In this document: positions 25,444 to 33,937 of the stretch, one piece after another
Layout: the number at the start of each line of letters is the position of its first letter
Numbering within the stretch: position 1 is the first letter of the stretch
Source of the DNA: JANPPS01 sp965246925
GTDB lineage: Bacteria; Pseudomonadota; Alphaproteobacteria; Acetobacterales; Acetobacteraceae
Direction of reading: 5' to 3'
Assembly (NCBI GenBank): GCA_965246925.1
Contig: OZ251994.1
Span: 310,001 to 374,000, forward strand
DNA length: 64,000 nt
Notes under the pieces: model-generated
Seen by the model: the letters and a program-made list of their open reading frames with translations, nothing else
What the model was told of the DNA's origin: nothing
The model's database searches: none
Position numbers and translations under genes: made by a program

Positions 25444-26649
25444 CTAAGCCGGATTGCGGATCAGCCCCATCAGCGGCGCAGCACCTTCGCTACCTGGGAA
25501 CACCTGCGCCAACGCCGGGCCCGTAAGCCCCAGATGCGAGGCAAGCAGCCCCTTGGCGACGGACCGCAGATCGAGCGTCGGGTCCAAATCGCGGTTTTCC
25601 AGCAGCTTACCCTCACCCAGGCCCGGCCACGTCGCCAGCACCCGCCCGCCGTGCACCGCGCCGCCCACCACGAACGCCACCGCGCCCGTGCCGTGATCCG
25701 TGCCGTTCGTGCCATTCACCCGGGCTGTCCGCCCGAACTCCGTCATCACCAGCACCGCCGTCTGCGCCCAGGCCGCGCTCAGCCCCTCCTTCAGCGCCAC
25801 CAGCCCCCGGTCCAGCTGGCCGAGCGGGCCGAACAGCCGCTGCGCCTGGTTCACGTGCGTGTCCCACCCGTCCAGCTCCATCGCCGCCACGCGCGGGCCG
25901 TCCGCCGCCGCCAGCAGGCGCCCGGCGGTCCCGGCCAGGGTCGGGAACGTATAGCGGTCCTTCGGCTCCGCCACCGGCGCACCCGCCAGCTGTCCGGCGG
26001 TAAAGCCACGCTCGGTCAGCCCCTGGCGGATCGCCGGGCCGGTCACGGGGTCCGTCTGATGCAGCGCCAGCAGCTTGAGATACAGGTCGGCCTGCGGCGC
26101 CCCGAACGAGGGCGGCGCATACGACCCCACCGGCGCCGGCCCCCGCATCAGCAGCGGCAGCGCCACCCCCACCGAAAGCGCGGCGCCATTCGCCGGGCGG
26201 GCCGGCAACGCCAGAACGGCGCGGTTTAGCCAGCCCGAGGACATACGCTGATCGGCGCCGCTTTCCATCAGATCCTGCGCCTCGAAATGGCTGCGCGTCC
26301 GCACGTGCCCGGCCACCGCATGCACCGGCAACGCCTCCCCCGCGCGGAACAGCGCGAGCGTGCCGGGCATGGCGGGATGGAGGCCGAAGAACCCGCCAAG
26401 GTCCCCCATGCCCCCCTCCGTCCCGGGCTGTGGCGGAACGAGGCTAGGGCGCAACGCCGCAAGCGCTGGGTCCCCATAAGGCGCCACGGCCGACAACCCA
26501 TCCAGCGCGCCGCGCAGGATGATGACCACGAACCGCCGCTCGGTCGGCGCCGCCGACAACGCCAGCGCGTTGCGACCGAACGCCACGGCGGAGGTGAGCC
26601 CCAGCAGGGCACCGCGGCGGGACACCAGCGGACGATGGGAAGCGTGCAT
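25444..26649 (-). CDS. DUF1501 domain protein (Tat-exported)
   Basis: A 401-aa DUF1501 protein, distantly related to sulfatase/alkaline-phosphatase-fold hydrolases. The N-terminus PLVSRRGALLGLTSAVAFGRNALA is a Tat signal. Conserved parts are FVVIILRGALDGLSAVAPYGDPAL, the WDTHVNQ segment and VMTEFGRTARVNGTNGTDHGTG. The ATG at 26649 follows the DUF1800 stop by four bases and removes 17 unmatched residues from the longer frame. It is the regular operon partner of DUF1800; the substrate and role of the pair are unknown. Confidence 0.9.
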   Translation of the reverse strand: MHASHRPLVSRRGALLGLTSAVAFGRNALALSAAPTERRFVVIILRGALDGLSAVAPYGDPALAALRPSLVPPQPGTEGGMGDLGGFFGLHPAMPGTLALFRAGEALPVHAVAGHVRTRSHFEAQDLMESGADQRMSSGWLNRAVLALPARPANGAALSVGVALPLLMRGPAPVGSYAPPSFGAPQADLYLKLLALHQTDPVTGPAIRQGLTERGFTAGQLAGAPVAEPKDRYTFPTLAGTAGRLLAAADGPRVAAMELDGWDTHVNQAQRLFGPLGQLDRGLVALKEGLSAAWAQTAVLVMTEFGRTARVNGTNGTDHGTGAVAFVVGGAVHGGRVLATWPGLGEGKLLENRDLDPTLDLRSVAKGLLASHLGLTGPALAQVFPGSEGAAPLMGLIRNPA

Positions 26650-26653
26650 GGGA

Positions 26654-27979
26654 TCAGCGCCTTTGAAATTCAGGGGAAGCGAGTAGCAAGGCGATACCAT
26701 CCCGGCGGGACCCGGCGCGCCTAATTTCGGTCGACGTCGGCTCCGTCAGCAAGGGGCCCAGCACCGTATCGGCATACTGCACGGGTTCCGGCAACGCCGA
26801 ACGCCCGGCAAAGCCATAGGCCCAGTCCACCCGGCGCAGCATCGCCTCCGGCGCCGCCCACCCTGCCGCCCGGTCCGGCCAGCCATCCGGCTGCGGCGCG
26901 TTGAACGGACCCTGGCCCAGCCCCTGCAATATGCCGGCCACGTTCACCCGCTTCGGATTGTCGTCGTTGGGCGGCCCCGGCGGCAGGCCCGAGCCGCGGA
27001 TCGCCGCCAGCACCAAATCCAGCGGGCTGCGCAGCTTGCTGAGCGGTGTCCAGGCAGCGGGAACGCTGGCCGCCGCCAGGGCCGCCGCGCGCAGATCACC
27101 GCGCGTGTCGCGGAGCGCCCCCTCGATCACCCGGACCGCATCCGGCGGCGGCTGATCGGCGATGAAGTGCCGCGCGAGCTTCTGCGCCAGCGCCCGGTGC
27201 GTGCCCGGATGCTGCGCGAGCCAGCTTAGCGCCTGTACCCCGCCCTGCTCGCCTTCCTGAAACGTAAATCCCATCAGCGTCTTGGGTCCGGGATCATGCA
27301 CGAACGGCCGGAACTTGAAGCCCAGCGGCGGCTCCTTCTGCTCGATCGACCAGCCTGTCAAAATCCGCGCGAACTCGGTCACGTCCGCCTGGGTATAGCC
27401 GGATGCCGGGGTCAGCGTATGCAGCTCCAGGCACTCGCGGGCGAGATTCTCATTCAGCCCGCGCTTCTGCCGCAGCCCGGCCGGGCTCGACGGGCCCACG
27501 GATTGCGCGTTGTCTAGATACAGCAGCATCGCCGGATGCCGCATCACCGCCAGCAGCATATCCTGGAACCGCCCCGTCACGTGCGGCCGGATCGCCTCCC
27601 GCACGAACGACCCGGCCAGCGCGCCGACCTCACCCCGGCGGGTGCTGACCGTGAAATGGTTGGCCCAAAACCACACCAGCCGCTCCCGGAACGACGCCTC
27701 CGTGCTGATGGCATGGTCGAACAATGCCTGCGCCTCCCCCCGGAACAGCAGCCCGGTGCGGCGGGGCTGGCCTTCCGGCACCGGGTCGGTGCGGTCCAGC
27801 TGAAACAGCGAAAGTGCATCGGCGACGCTTCCGCCGGTCCCGGGCTGCAGCAGGGGCGGCGCAGTATCCGGCCCGTTCAGCTGCTGCCGCAACCAGCCAT
27901 TCGGGTCGGCGGGCAGCGGCTGACCCGCCCCCCGGCCAAGGCCGAAGCGGATAAGAGCATGGGCGGCACTGATTTCCAT
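26654..27979 (-). CDS. DUF1800 domain protein
   Basis: A 441-aa DUF1800 protein. Diagnostic segments are AAHALIRFGLGRG at the start, VWFWANHFTVS, HPAMLLYLDNAQSVGP, NENLARECLELHTLTPASGYTQADVTEFARILTGW and HFIADQPPPDAVRVIEGAL. I see no export signal, although its DUF1501 partner has one. The two genes are four bases apart and must be co-transcribed. Function is unknown for the family. Confidence 0.9.
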   Translation of the reverse strand: MEISAAHALIRFGLGRGAGQPLPADPNGWLRQQLNGPDTAPPLLQPGTGGSVADALSLFQLDRTDPVPEGQPRRTGLLFRGEAQALFDHAISTEASFRERLVWFWANHFTVSTRRGEVGALAGSFVREAIRPHVTGRFQDMLLAVMRHPAMLLYLDNAQSVGPSSPAGLRQKRGLNENLARECLELHTLTPASGYTQADVTEFARILTGWSIEQKEPPLGFKFRPFVHDPGPKTLMGFTFQEGEQGGVQALSWLAQHPGTHRALAQKLARHFIADQPPPDAVRVIEGALRDTRGDLRAAALAAASVPAAWTPLSKLRSPLDLVLAAIRGSGLPPGPPNDDNPKRVNVAGILQGLGQGPFNAPQPDGWPDRAAGWAAPEAMLRRVDWAYGFAGRSALPEPVQYADTVLGPLLTEPTSTEIRRAGSRRDGIALLLASPEFQRR

Positions 27980-28044
27980 ACCCGCACCATAGCGCAGCGG
28001 GCGGCGCTTGAGGCGTTACATAGAGTGACGGCAACACGTCTTCC

Positions 28045-28080
28045 CCCTCTCCCGCTGGCGGGAGAGGGCCGGCGTGCGGT
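28045..28080 (+). repeat. Dispersed palindromic repeat, copy 7
   Basis: Perfect CCCTCTCCCGC-TG-GCGGGAGAGGG hairpin with an eroded tail CCGGCGTGCGGTTGG. The following GGAAGCCGCAGG resembles GGAAGCCACAAG after copy 10, so the element extends past the tail. It fills the gap between DUF1800 and the aminotransferase gene. Confidence 0.85.
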
Positions 28081-28164
28081 TGGAAGCCGCAGGTGCAGCC
28101 AATCATTCCGCTGATCCCAACCTGGCGCCACCCGTTCAATGGCGGGAAAAGGACGCAGCGCTCC

Positions 28165-29325
28165 CTATGACGAGAACGAAGCCAGCCGCCGCGCAGCCTC
28201 GATCATATCCGCCTCCGGCCCGCAATAACTGAGCCGCATCGTCCGCGCCCCCCGCCCCCGGTCGAAATCGAGCCCCGAGCACGCCGCCACACCCGCCTCC
28301 CGCAGCAACCGGGCGCAGAACGCCGCGCTGTCGTTCGTACGGGCGCCAATGTCGGCATAGAGGTAGAACGCCCCATCCGCCGCTGCGATGTCCGGAAACC
28401 CGGCACCGGGCATGGCGGCGAGCAGGTGGTCGCGCGACCGGCGGTAGCGCGCCACGTTCTCGTCCAGCTCCGGCGCGCAATCGAACGCCGCCTCGGCCGC
28501 GATCTGAGAGATGTGCGGGGCGGAGATCACCATGTTCTGCGCCAGGCACTCGACCGGGCGGCACAGCGCCTCGGGCAGCAGCATCCAGCCGACCCGCCAG
28601 CCGGTCATGCTGAAATACTTGGAGAAGCTGTTGACCACGATGGCGTGCGGGCTATACGCCGCCGCCGTCGCGATCGGGCGCGCGTAGTGCAGGCCGTGAT
28701 AGATCTCGTCCGATATCAGCCGCACGCCCCGCCGGTCACACCAGCCGGCGATCCCGCCCAGCTCGTCCGGCGTCAGCATGGTGCCGGCGGGGTTGCACGG
28801 GCTGGCGATGATCAGCCCGTCCGGCACCGGGTCCAGCCGGTCCAGCATCGCCACCGTCGGCTGATACCGGGTGCCGGGCCCGGTCTCGATCACGGCCGGC
28901 ACGAGGCCGAGCGCGGTCAGCACGTTGACGTACGGCGGGTAATACGGCGCGGCCAGGGCCACCCGGTCGCCGGGGTCGAATGCGGCTAGGAACGTTAGCG
29001 GAAACGCGCCGCTCGCCCCCATCGTGACCGCGATCCGCCGCGGATCGACCGCCAGCCCATACCAATCCTGGTAATGCCGCGCGATCCGCGCCCGGAGCGA
29101 CGGCCGGCCCAGCGCCTCCGTATAGCCGAGCGCACCGCCCTGCCGCAGCGCCGCCGCCACCGCCGCCAGCGCGCCGGACGGGGCGCCGGTGGCGGGCTGC
29201 CCGACCTCCATCCGGATCACGTGCGGCGCCCCTTGCGGCAGCGCGGCCTGCTGCGCGTTCGCCGCCGAGATCACGTCCATCACCATGAACGACGGCGCTT
29301 CGGCCCCGCGCCCCACCTTCAGCAT
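28165..29325 (-). CDS. Class I/II PLP-dependent aminotransferase
   Basis: A 386-aa fold-type I aminotransferase. The PLP lysine is Lys236 in NSFSKYFSMTGWRVGW; ASPCNPAGT holds the family Asn-Pro pair, ISDEIYHGL the cofactor Asp and Tyr, and RLSYC near the end the carboxylate-binding Arg. It resembles AspC/AlaA-like aminotransferases of broad specificity. Amino-acid substrate is unknown. It is three bases downstream of the gamma-glutamyltransferase-like gene on the same strand, suggesting that a glutamyl or amino-acid salvage step links them, but that is inference. Confidence 0.9.
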   Translation of the reverse strand: MLKVGRGAEAPSFMVMDVISAANAQQAALPQGAPHVIRMEVGQPATGAPSGALAAVAAALRQGGALGYTEALGRPSLRARIARHYQDWYGLAVDPRRIAVTMGASGAFPLTFLAAFDPGDRVALAAPYYPPYVNVLTALGLVPAVIETGPGTRYQPTVAMLDRLDPVPDGLIIASPCNPAGTMLTPDELGGIAGWCDRRGVRLISDEIYHGLHYARPIATAAAYSPHAIVVNSFSKYFSMTGWRVGWMLLPEALCRPVECLAQNMVISAPHISQIAAEAAFDCAPELDENVARYRRSRDHLLAAMPGAGFPDIAAADGAFYLYADIGARTNDSAAFCARLLREAGVAACSGLDFDRGRGARTMRLSYCGPEADMIEAARRLASFSS

Positions 29326-29328
29326 GGC

Positions 29329-30801
29329 TCAGTTACTGCCGACGGCCAGCCCGGCGCCTCGCGGGTCCGCCGCCCAGCTGCAGGCCTCCTCATGCCCGGG
29401 TAGATAACGGGCGCAGGAGATGATGTTGAGGCGCCCCGGCTCCGGCGGCGGGCGGATCGCGCTGTGCAACGCGCCGTCGAGCCCGGCCGCCAGGGCCAAG
29501 GCCGCGCCCTCCTGCCCGGACCCGGCGGCGGCGGCGCGGAACTGCTTCGTGCTCCGGTTCCACACGATCCCCGCCGCCAGCATCGGCGGCGTCATCGCCC
29601 GGGGCGAGGCCGCCAGCACCATCCCCGTCCCCGGCGCGATCCGCCCGGTGCCGAACAAATTGTTCATCGTGAGCGAGCAAGCCACGCTCCGCCCCAGCCG
29701 GTCCGTGACCACAAACCCAGTCGAGGCCGGCAAGGCCGGCAGCGTGCCAGACCCACCCTGGTTCAAGACCGCGACCGGATCACCGCCCTGCGCCCGCCAA
29801 GCCGCCACCGTGCCGGCCGCCCGGCCCTGCGCTCCGGGGGCATCGCCGGGATGCTCGTTCAACCAGCGCAGCGCCGCCGCAGCCCCTAATCCGCCATCGG
29901 CCGGGGGCGGTGTGAACGCCACGTCATCGGACCCGGACCGCACCACCAGCGGCGCGCCGATCCGCGGCACCGCGGCGCGAAGGTCCTCGGCCAGCAGATT
30001 ACCGCCGGCCAGCCTCGCCGCCTCGCCCAATTGCCGGGCCAGCACGCCCTGATACAGATCGCCCACCCCCGCCGTCCGCAGCTGCCCCAGCGTCGTGCCC
30101 AGATCGGCCTGCACCAGCTGGCTTGACGCCGTCAGCGGCTGGCCACCCGGCGCAAACACCCGGCGCGCGTTCGGGTCGGCCAGCAGCGGCCCCTGCACCA
30201 CCGCGAGGTCTAGCAGCAACGCCCGGGACGGAGCCCCGCCGAACCGCGCCAGCTGCTCGGCCGGGGTCAGCAGGCTCTCGAACGGCTTGGTGCCGTACCG
30301 GGCATGCAGCGCAAACAGACCCCGCGCCAGCATCGGCACCGCGGCCGGGCGGTCCCCGCCGCCGCCGGTGCCGGGCGGGCCGGTGAACATCACCACCTCG
30401 GGCGATCCCCCGCCCGGGCCCTCCGGCTGCGGGTCGTAACTCAGGCAGGCGCCGCCGCCGCCCAGCCCGGCCCGGGACGGCAGCGTCACGGCCAGCATGA
30501 ACCCGGTCGCGACCGCCGCGTCCGCCGCACTACCACCGAGCGCCAGCACCTCACGCCCGGCCAGCGCCGCCCGCGGCTCGTCGGCGATCACGGCACCGAT
30601 GAAGCCCTCGACCCGCGCCGTGTCCCCGGTGCGCGGCGCGCCGCCGAAGAACGTGCTGGTCACCGAGTTCAGCGTCGAACACGCCGTCTGGGACAGCAGC
30701 GCCGCAAGCAGCACGGCCGCCCCCACGCGCCTGGTGTTGATCGTGCCCTGCTGCACAAGCCCATCCTTATATGTATCGTATATGGTTCCCTGGGCTGCCA
30801 T
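29329..30801 (-). CDS. Divergent gamma-glutamyltransferase-family protein, probable lipoprotein or anchored
   Basis: A 490-aa Ntn-hydrolase of the gamma-glutamyltranspeptidase family. The N-terminal half shows VIADEPRAALAGREVLALGGSAADAAVA and LPSRAGLGGGGACLSYD; the small-subunit start aligns at STGFVVTDRLGRSVACSLTMNNLFGTGR. Where family members autoprocess at the first Thr of TTH, this protein has Ser360 followed by Thr361. The start ATG at 30801 has GGAAGGAAGG just upstream. A hydrophobic stretch ending LLSQTAC near residue 40 suggests export, with an imperfect lipobox. Processing and activity are uncertain. Divergent from dsbA. Confidence 0.82.
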   Translation of the reverse strand: MAAQGTIYDTYKDGLVQQGTINTRRVGAAVLLAALLSQTACSTLNSVTSTFFGGAPRTGDTARVEGFIGAVIADEPRAALAGREVLALGGSAADAAVATGFMLAVTLPSRAGLGGGGACLSYDPQPEGPGGGSPEVVMFTGPPGTGGGGDRPAAVPMLARGLFALHARYGTKPFESLLTPAEQLARFGGAPSRALLLDLAVVQGPLLADPNARRVFAPGGQPLTASSQLVQADLGTTLGQLRTAGVGDLYQGVLARQLGEAARLAGGNLLAEDLRAAVPRIGAPLVVRSGSDDVAFTPPPADGGLGAAAALRWLNEHPGDAPGAQGRAAGTVAAWRAQGGDPVAVLNQGGSGTLPALPASTGFVVTDRLGRSVACSLTMNNLFGTGRIAPGTGMVLAASPRAMTPPMLAAGIVWNRSTKQFRAAAAGSGQEGAALALAAGLDGALHSAIRPPPEPGRLNIISCARYLPGHEEACSWAADPRGAGLAVGSN

Positions 30802-30891
30802 ACCTTCCTTCCGCCAGCCCAGCAACCAGCACCCTTTGCCCTTCCCCGCCGCATCCGCTAGCAGGGCGTGTCCTGACCCGGTGAACCCGCC

Positions 30892-31614
30892 ATGCGCGCC
30901 ATCCTCTTTGTAGTAGCCGCCCTCGCCGCCTCGCCCGCCACCGCGCAAGCGCTGAACGAGGCGCAGCGGCAAGAGGTCGTGACCCTGCTGCGGCAGTCGC
31001 TGAAGGCCGATCCGTCCATCCTGCGCGACGCGCTAAAGAGCCTCGAGGTCGACGATCAGCGGCAACAGGACGCCGCCGCCCGCAACATGATCGCGATGCT
31101 GGGCCCAAAACTGGTCGATGCCGCTGACCCCGTGGCCGGCAACCCGATCGGCGACGTGACGGTCGTGAACTTTTACGACACGCGCTGCCCATACTGCCGC
31201 CGCATGCTGCCCACGGAGGCGGAGCTGCTGCGTTTGGACCCAGGCATCCGCTTCATCGATAAGGACATCCCCATCCTGGGCAATGCCAGCCAGCTGGAGG
31301 CGCAGGCGCTGCTGGCGGCGCAAAAACAGGGTGGCTACTTGAAGCTGCAGGACGCCATCATGCACAGCAACGCCCCCTCCACCCGCGACAGCATCCGGCT
31401 CGCCGCCGATCAGCTCGGCCTAGACGGCAACCGCGTGCTGCGCGACATGGACGACCCCGCCATCAAGCGCCGCCTGGCCAACAACGTCTCCCTCGCCGAC
31501 CAACTCGGCATCCAAGGCACCCCCGCCCTCGTCATCGGCCAACACCTCGTCTCCGGCGCGACGGAACTGGCCGATCTGCAGAAAATCGTGACCGAGGTGA
31601 GGGCGGGGCGGTAG
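30892..31614 (+). CDS. DsbA-family thiol-disulfide oxidoreductase (exported)
   Basis: A 240-aa periplasmic thioredoxin-fold protein. The signal peptide is MRAILFVVAALAASPATAQA. A helical segment resembling a ScsC/DsbA-type dimerisation stalk (residues 22-70) precedes the fold. The active site CPYC is at 99-102, DLRCPYC-like in YDTRCPYCRRM, and the cis-proline is in IQGTPALVIG. It would oxidise or isomerise disulfides of exported proteins. Divergent from the GGT-like gene with a 90-bp shared promoter gap. Confidence 0.92.
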   Translation: MRAILFVVAALAASPATAQALNEAQRQEVVTLLRQSLKADPSILRDALKSLEVDDQRQQDAAARNMIAMLGPKLVDAADPVAGNPIGDVTVVNFYDTRCPYCRRMLPTEAELLRLDPGIRFIDKDIPILGNASQLEAQALLAAQKQGGYLKLQDAIMHSNAPSTRDSIRLAADQLGLDGNRVLRDMDDPAIKRRLANNVSLADQLGIQGTPALVIGQHLVSGATELADLQKIVTEVRAGR

Positions 31615-31653
31615 CATAGAACGTTGCAATCGTGTCGATGATGATGTGTCCCG

Positions 31654-31947
31654 ATGATGCATCTCAGGAGACCGAGAACGAACACCGTCAAGGTTTTCTG
31701 GTCCGGACGCTCGCAAGCCGTCCGCTTGCCAAAGGAAATCCGGTTCGACACGGACACCGTTCGCATCCGCCGGCACGGTGACTCCGTCATTTTAGAGCCG
31801 GTCGCCAAGGACTGGGCATTGCTTGACGCCCTCGATGGATCGCTCGGTACCGATTTCGCAGCGTTTGCCGAAGAAGAGATGCCGAGAAGAGATGCCGGAG
31901 CAAACCCGGCCGGACCTCGATGTATCCAAGTGAGCGTCCTGCCCTGA
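31654..31947 (+). pseudogene. vapB: Decayed vapB-type antitoxin gene, partner toxin absent
   Basis: The core TVKVFWSGRSQAVRLPKEIRFDTDTVRIRRHGDSVILEP is a typical VapB/AbrB-like antitoxin DNA-binding domain. Two lesions are visible. First, AGGAG at 31666-31670 is followed seven bases later by ACG (31678) where the family's start Met is expected; translation would now have to begin at ATG 31654. Second, a perfect 13-bp tandem duplication (31872-31884 and 31885-31897) shifts the frame; removing one copy restores an ending MPEQTRPDLDVSK with a stop at 31931-31933, like normal VapB tails. No VapC PIN-domain gene follows. Either a relic or a remodelled orphan. Confidence 0.75.
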
Positions 31948-31991
31948 CGAGCGCGCTTCCAGCCCCGCCCGATCCGGTCTAGGCTCGCACC

Positions 31992-33449
31992 ATGACCATA
32001 CCCCGCATCTGGCGCGGCATCCGTATGCGCGATACCGAGGCGGGCGCCGATCCGGATAGCCCGGTCCGCGCGCTGACCCTGCCTGCTGCCTGGGATGACC
32101 GCGCCGCCGCCGCCCTGGCCGCACTCGCCCCCGGTGAGGGCGCCGCCTCCCTGCCGCGGGCCGCCGAGGCCTGGATCAAGCCCGTCGCCACCCGCGCCCG
32201 CCTGGCCGGTGAGCCCGCGTTGGCCGACCGGCTGCATACCCTGCTGCTCGAAAGGCGCGCCGCGCCCACCGCTCCCCTCTGGGCCGGCGTCCTGGCACAG
32301 CCCGGATTCGTGCTGAACCTCGCCGCCTTCCATGACGGCGCGCACGGGTTCGACGCCGCGGCGTTCGCGGACGCCGTGCACACCGTCGCGACCGCCCTCC
32401 GCTTGCACGACCCCGCCACATCGGGTGTGGCGATCGGCATCACCGACCTCGATGGCCTCCTGGCGCAATTGGGCCTCGAGTATGACAGCCCGGACGCGCG
32501 GGACGCGGCCGCTTGCATCGCCGCCTTGCTGCGCGCCACCGCCGACATCGCGCTCGCCGGCGATCAGCCGGACTTGCTGTCCTGCCTGCCGGACTGGCCC
32601 GCACCGCCGCCCCGAACGCTCATACCGGGCCTGGCCGAAGCCGCCGCCCTCGCCCGGCGCCGGTCGTTGCAGGGCGCGGCCCATATGCCCAGCACCGCCG
32701 TGCTGCCACCGGGCCCCGCCGACGCGCTGCTCGGGGCCGAGGCCGGCGGCATCGCGCCAGCCTTCTCCCCCGTGGGACCGGACGGCATGCTGACCCGCGC
32801 CGCCCTGGCCCGCCTCGCCCAGCGCGGCCTGTCGGCCGAGCAGGCCTTGGCCCGGCACCTCGACGGCCAAACAGTGCTGGCCCCCGCCGGCCTCGCCGCG
32901 CATCAGGCCATGCACGACGCGGTCCGCCCCACCCTCCACACCATGCCGCCCCGTCCGGAGCTGGGCGCCCGGCCCGCGACACCGCCGCTCCGCCGCGAGC
33001 TCCCGGCCCGCCGCCGGGGCTACACGCAGAAGGCCGCCGTCGCCGGGCACCGCATCTACGTCCGCACCGGCGAATACGCCGACGGCACGCTGGGCGAGGT
33101 GCACGTCTCCCTCCCCCGCGAAGGCGCGACGCTGCGCGGCATGATGGAGAGCCTGGCCGCCGCCGTAAGCCTCGGCCTCCAGCACGGCGTGCCGCTACAG
33201 GACTACGTGAACGCCTTCACCCTCACCCGCTTCGGCCCGTCCGGCGCCGTCGAGGGGGATCCTGACGTCGGCCACGCCACCTCCCTCCTGGATTACGTGT
33301 TCCGCAATCTCGCCATCAGCTATCTCGGCCAATGCGACGTGCCGGAGGGCCTGGCCGAGCCCGCGCCGCCCCCCGCGCCGCTCCTGCCGATGGAGCTGCC
33401 GTCCCAGGGCCGCCGCCGGCCCGGCCTACGCTTGGTGTCCAACGCATGA
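31992..33449 (+). CDS. Ribonucleotide-reductase-derived TSCPD-domain protein without visible catalytic centre
   Basis: A 485-aa protein whose last 115 or so residues (GYTQKAAVAGHRIYVRTGEYADG through TSLLDYVFRNLAISYLGQ) closely follow the C-terminal domain of alphaproteobacterial B12-dependent (class II) ribonucleotide reductases. The middle (FVLNLAAFHDG, FADAVHTVATALRL, ITDLDGLLAQLGLEYDSPDAR) echoes the RNR barrel. Only three cysteines occur (in AACIAA, LLSCLP and GQCDV), none in an NPCSE-like setting, and the ATP-cone and most of the barrel are missing, so reductase chemistry is very unlikely. It may bind RNR or nucleotides. ATGA overlap with ridA downstream. Confidence 0.78.
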   Translation: MTIPRIWRGIRMRDTEAGADPDSPVRALTLPAAWDDRAAAALAALAPGEGAASLPRAAEAWIKPVATRARLAGEPALADRLHTLLLERRAAPTAPLWAGVLAQPGFVLNLAAFHDGAHGFDAAAFADAVHTVATALRLHDPATSGVAIGITDLDGLLAQLGLEYDSPDARDAAACIAALLRATADIALAGDQPDLLSCLPDWPAPPPRTLIPGLAEAAALARRRSLQGAAHMPSTAVLPPGPADALLGAEAGGIAPAFSPVGPDGMLTRAALARLAQRGLSAEQALARHLDGQTVLAPAGLAAHQAMHDAVRPTLHTMPPRPELGARPATPPLRRELPARRRGYTQKAAVAGHRIYVRTGEYADGTLGEVHVSLPREGATLRGMMESLAAAVSLGLQHGVPLQDYVNAFTLTRFGPSGAVEGDPDVGHATSLLDYVFRNLAISYLGQCDVPEGLAEPAPPPAPLLPMELPSQGRRRPGLRLVSNA

Positions 33450-33910
33450 GCCGCATCGCCGCCCGCCTGTCCGAATTAGGCCTCGTCTTGCCGGACCCGC
33501 CCGTGCCGGTCGCGAGCTACGTGCCCTGGGTGCGCACCGGCTCGCTGGTCGTGGTCTCGGGCCAAATCCCCATGGTCGGCGGCGTGGTCTCGCTCACCGG
33601 CCTCGTCGGCGTCGATGTCACCTGGCAGCAGGCGCAGCAGGCCGCCGCGATCTGTTTCATGAACGTCCTGGCGCATCTGCGCGCAGCCTGCGGCGGCTCG
33701 CTCGATCCCGTGACCCGCGTGGTCCGGCTCGGCGGCTTCATCGCCGCACCGTCCAGCTTCACCGATCACGCCGTGGTCATGAACGGCGCCTCCGACCTCG
33801 CGCAGTCCATCTTCGGGAACGCCGGGCAGCACGCGCGCGCCACCATCGGCTGCCCCTCGCTGCCGCGCAACGCCAGCGTCGAGGTCGAAGGCTGGTTCGA
33901 GGTAGCGTGA
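33446..33910 (+). CDS. ridA: RidA family protein
   Basis: A 154-aa YjgF/YER057c/UK114-fold protein. RidA enzymes hydrolyse reactive enamines/imines released by PLP enzymes; other members act differently. Family segments are SLVVVSGQIPMV, VVRLGGFIAAPSSFTDHAVVMNGASDLAQSIFG, ARATIGCPSLPRNASVEVEGWFEV with the key Arg and Glu. The ATG at 33446 overlaps the RNR-derived gene's stop (ATGA), so the two are coupled. Within the family it resembles the longer subgroup with an N-terminal helix, so deaminase activity should not be assumed. Confidence 0.9.
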   Translation: MSRIAARLSELGLVLPDPPVPVASYVPWVRTGSLVVVSGQIPMVGGVVSLTGLVGVDVTWQQAQQAAAICFMNVLAHLRAACGGSLDPVTRVVRLGGFIAAPSSFTDHAVVMNGASDLAQSIFGNAGQHARATIGCPSLPRNASVEVEGWFEVA

Positions 33911-33937
33911 TCTCAGCACCGGTCCATATCTAGCGCC

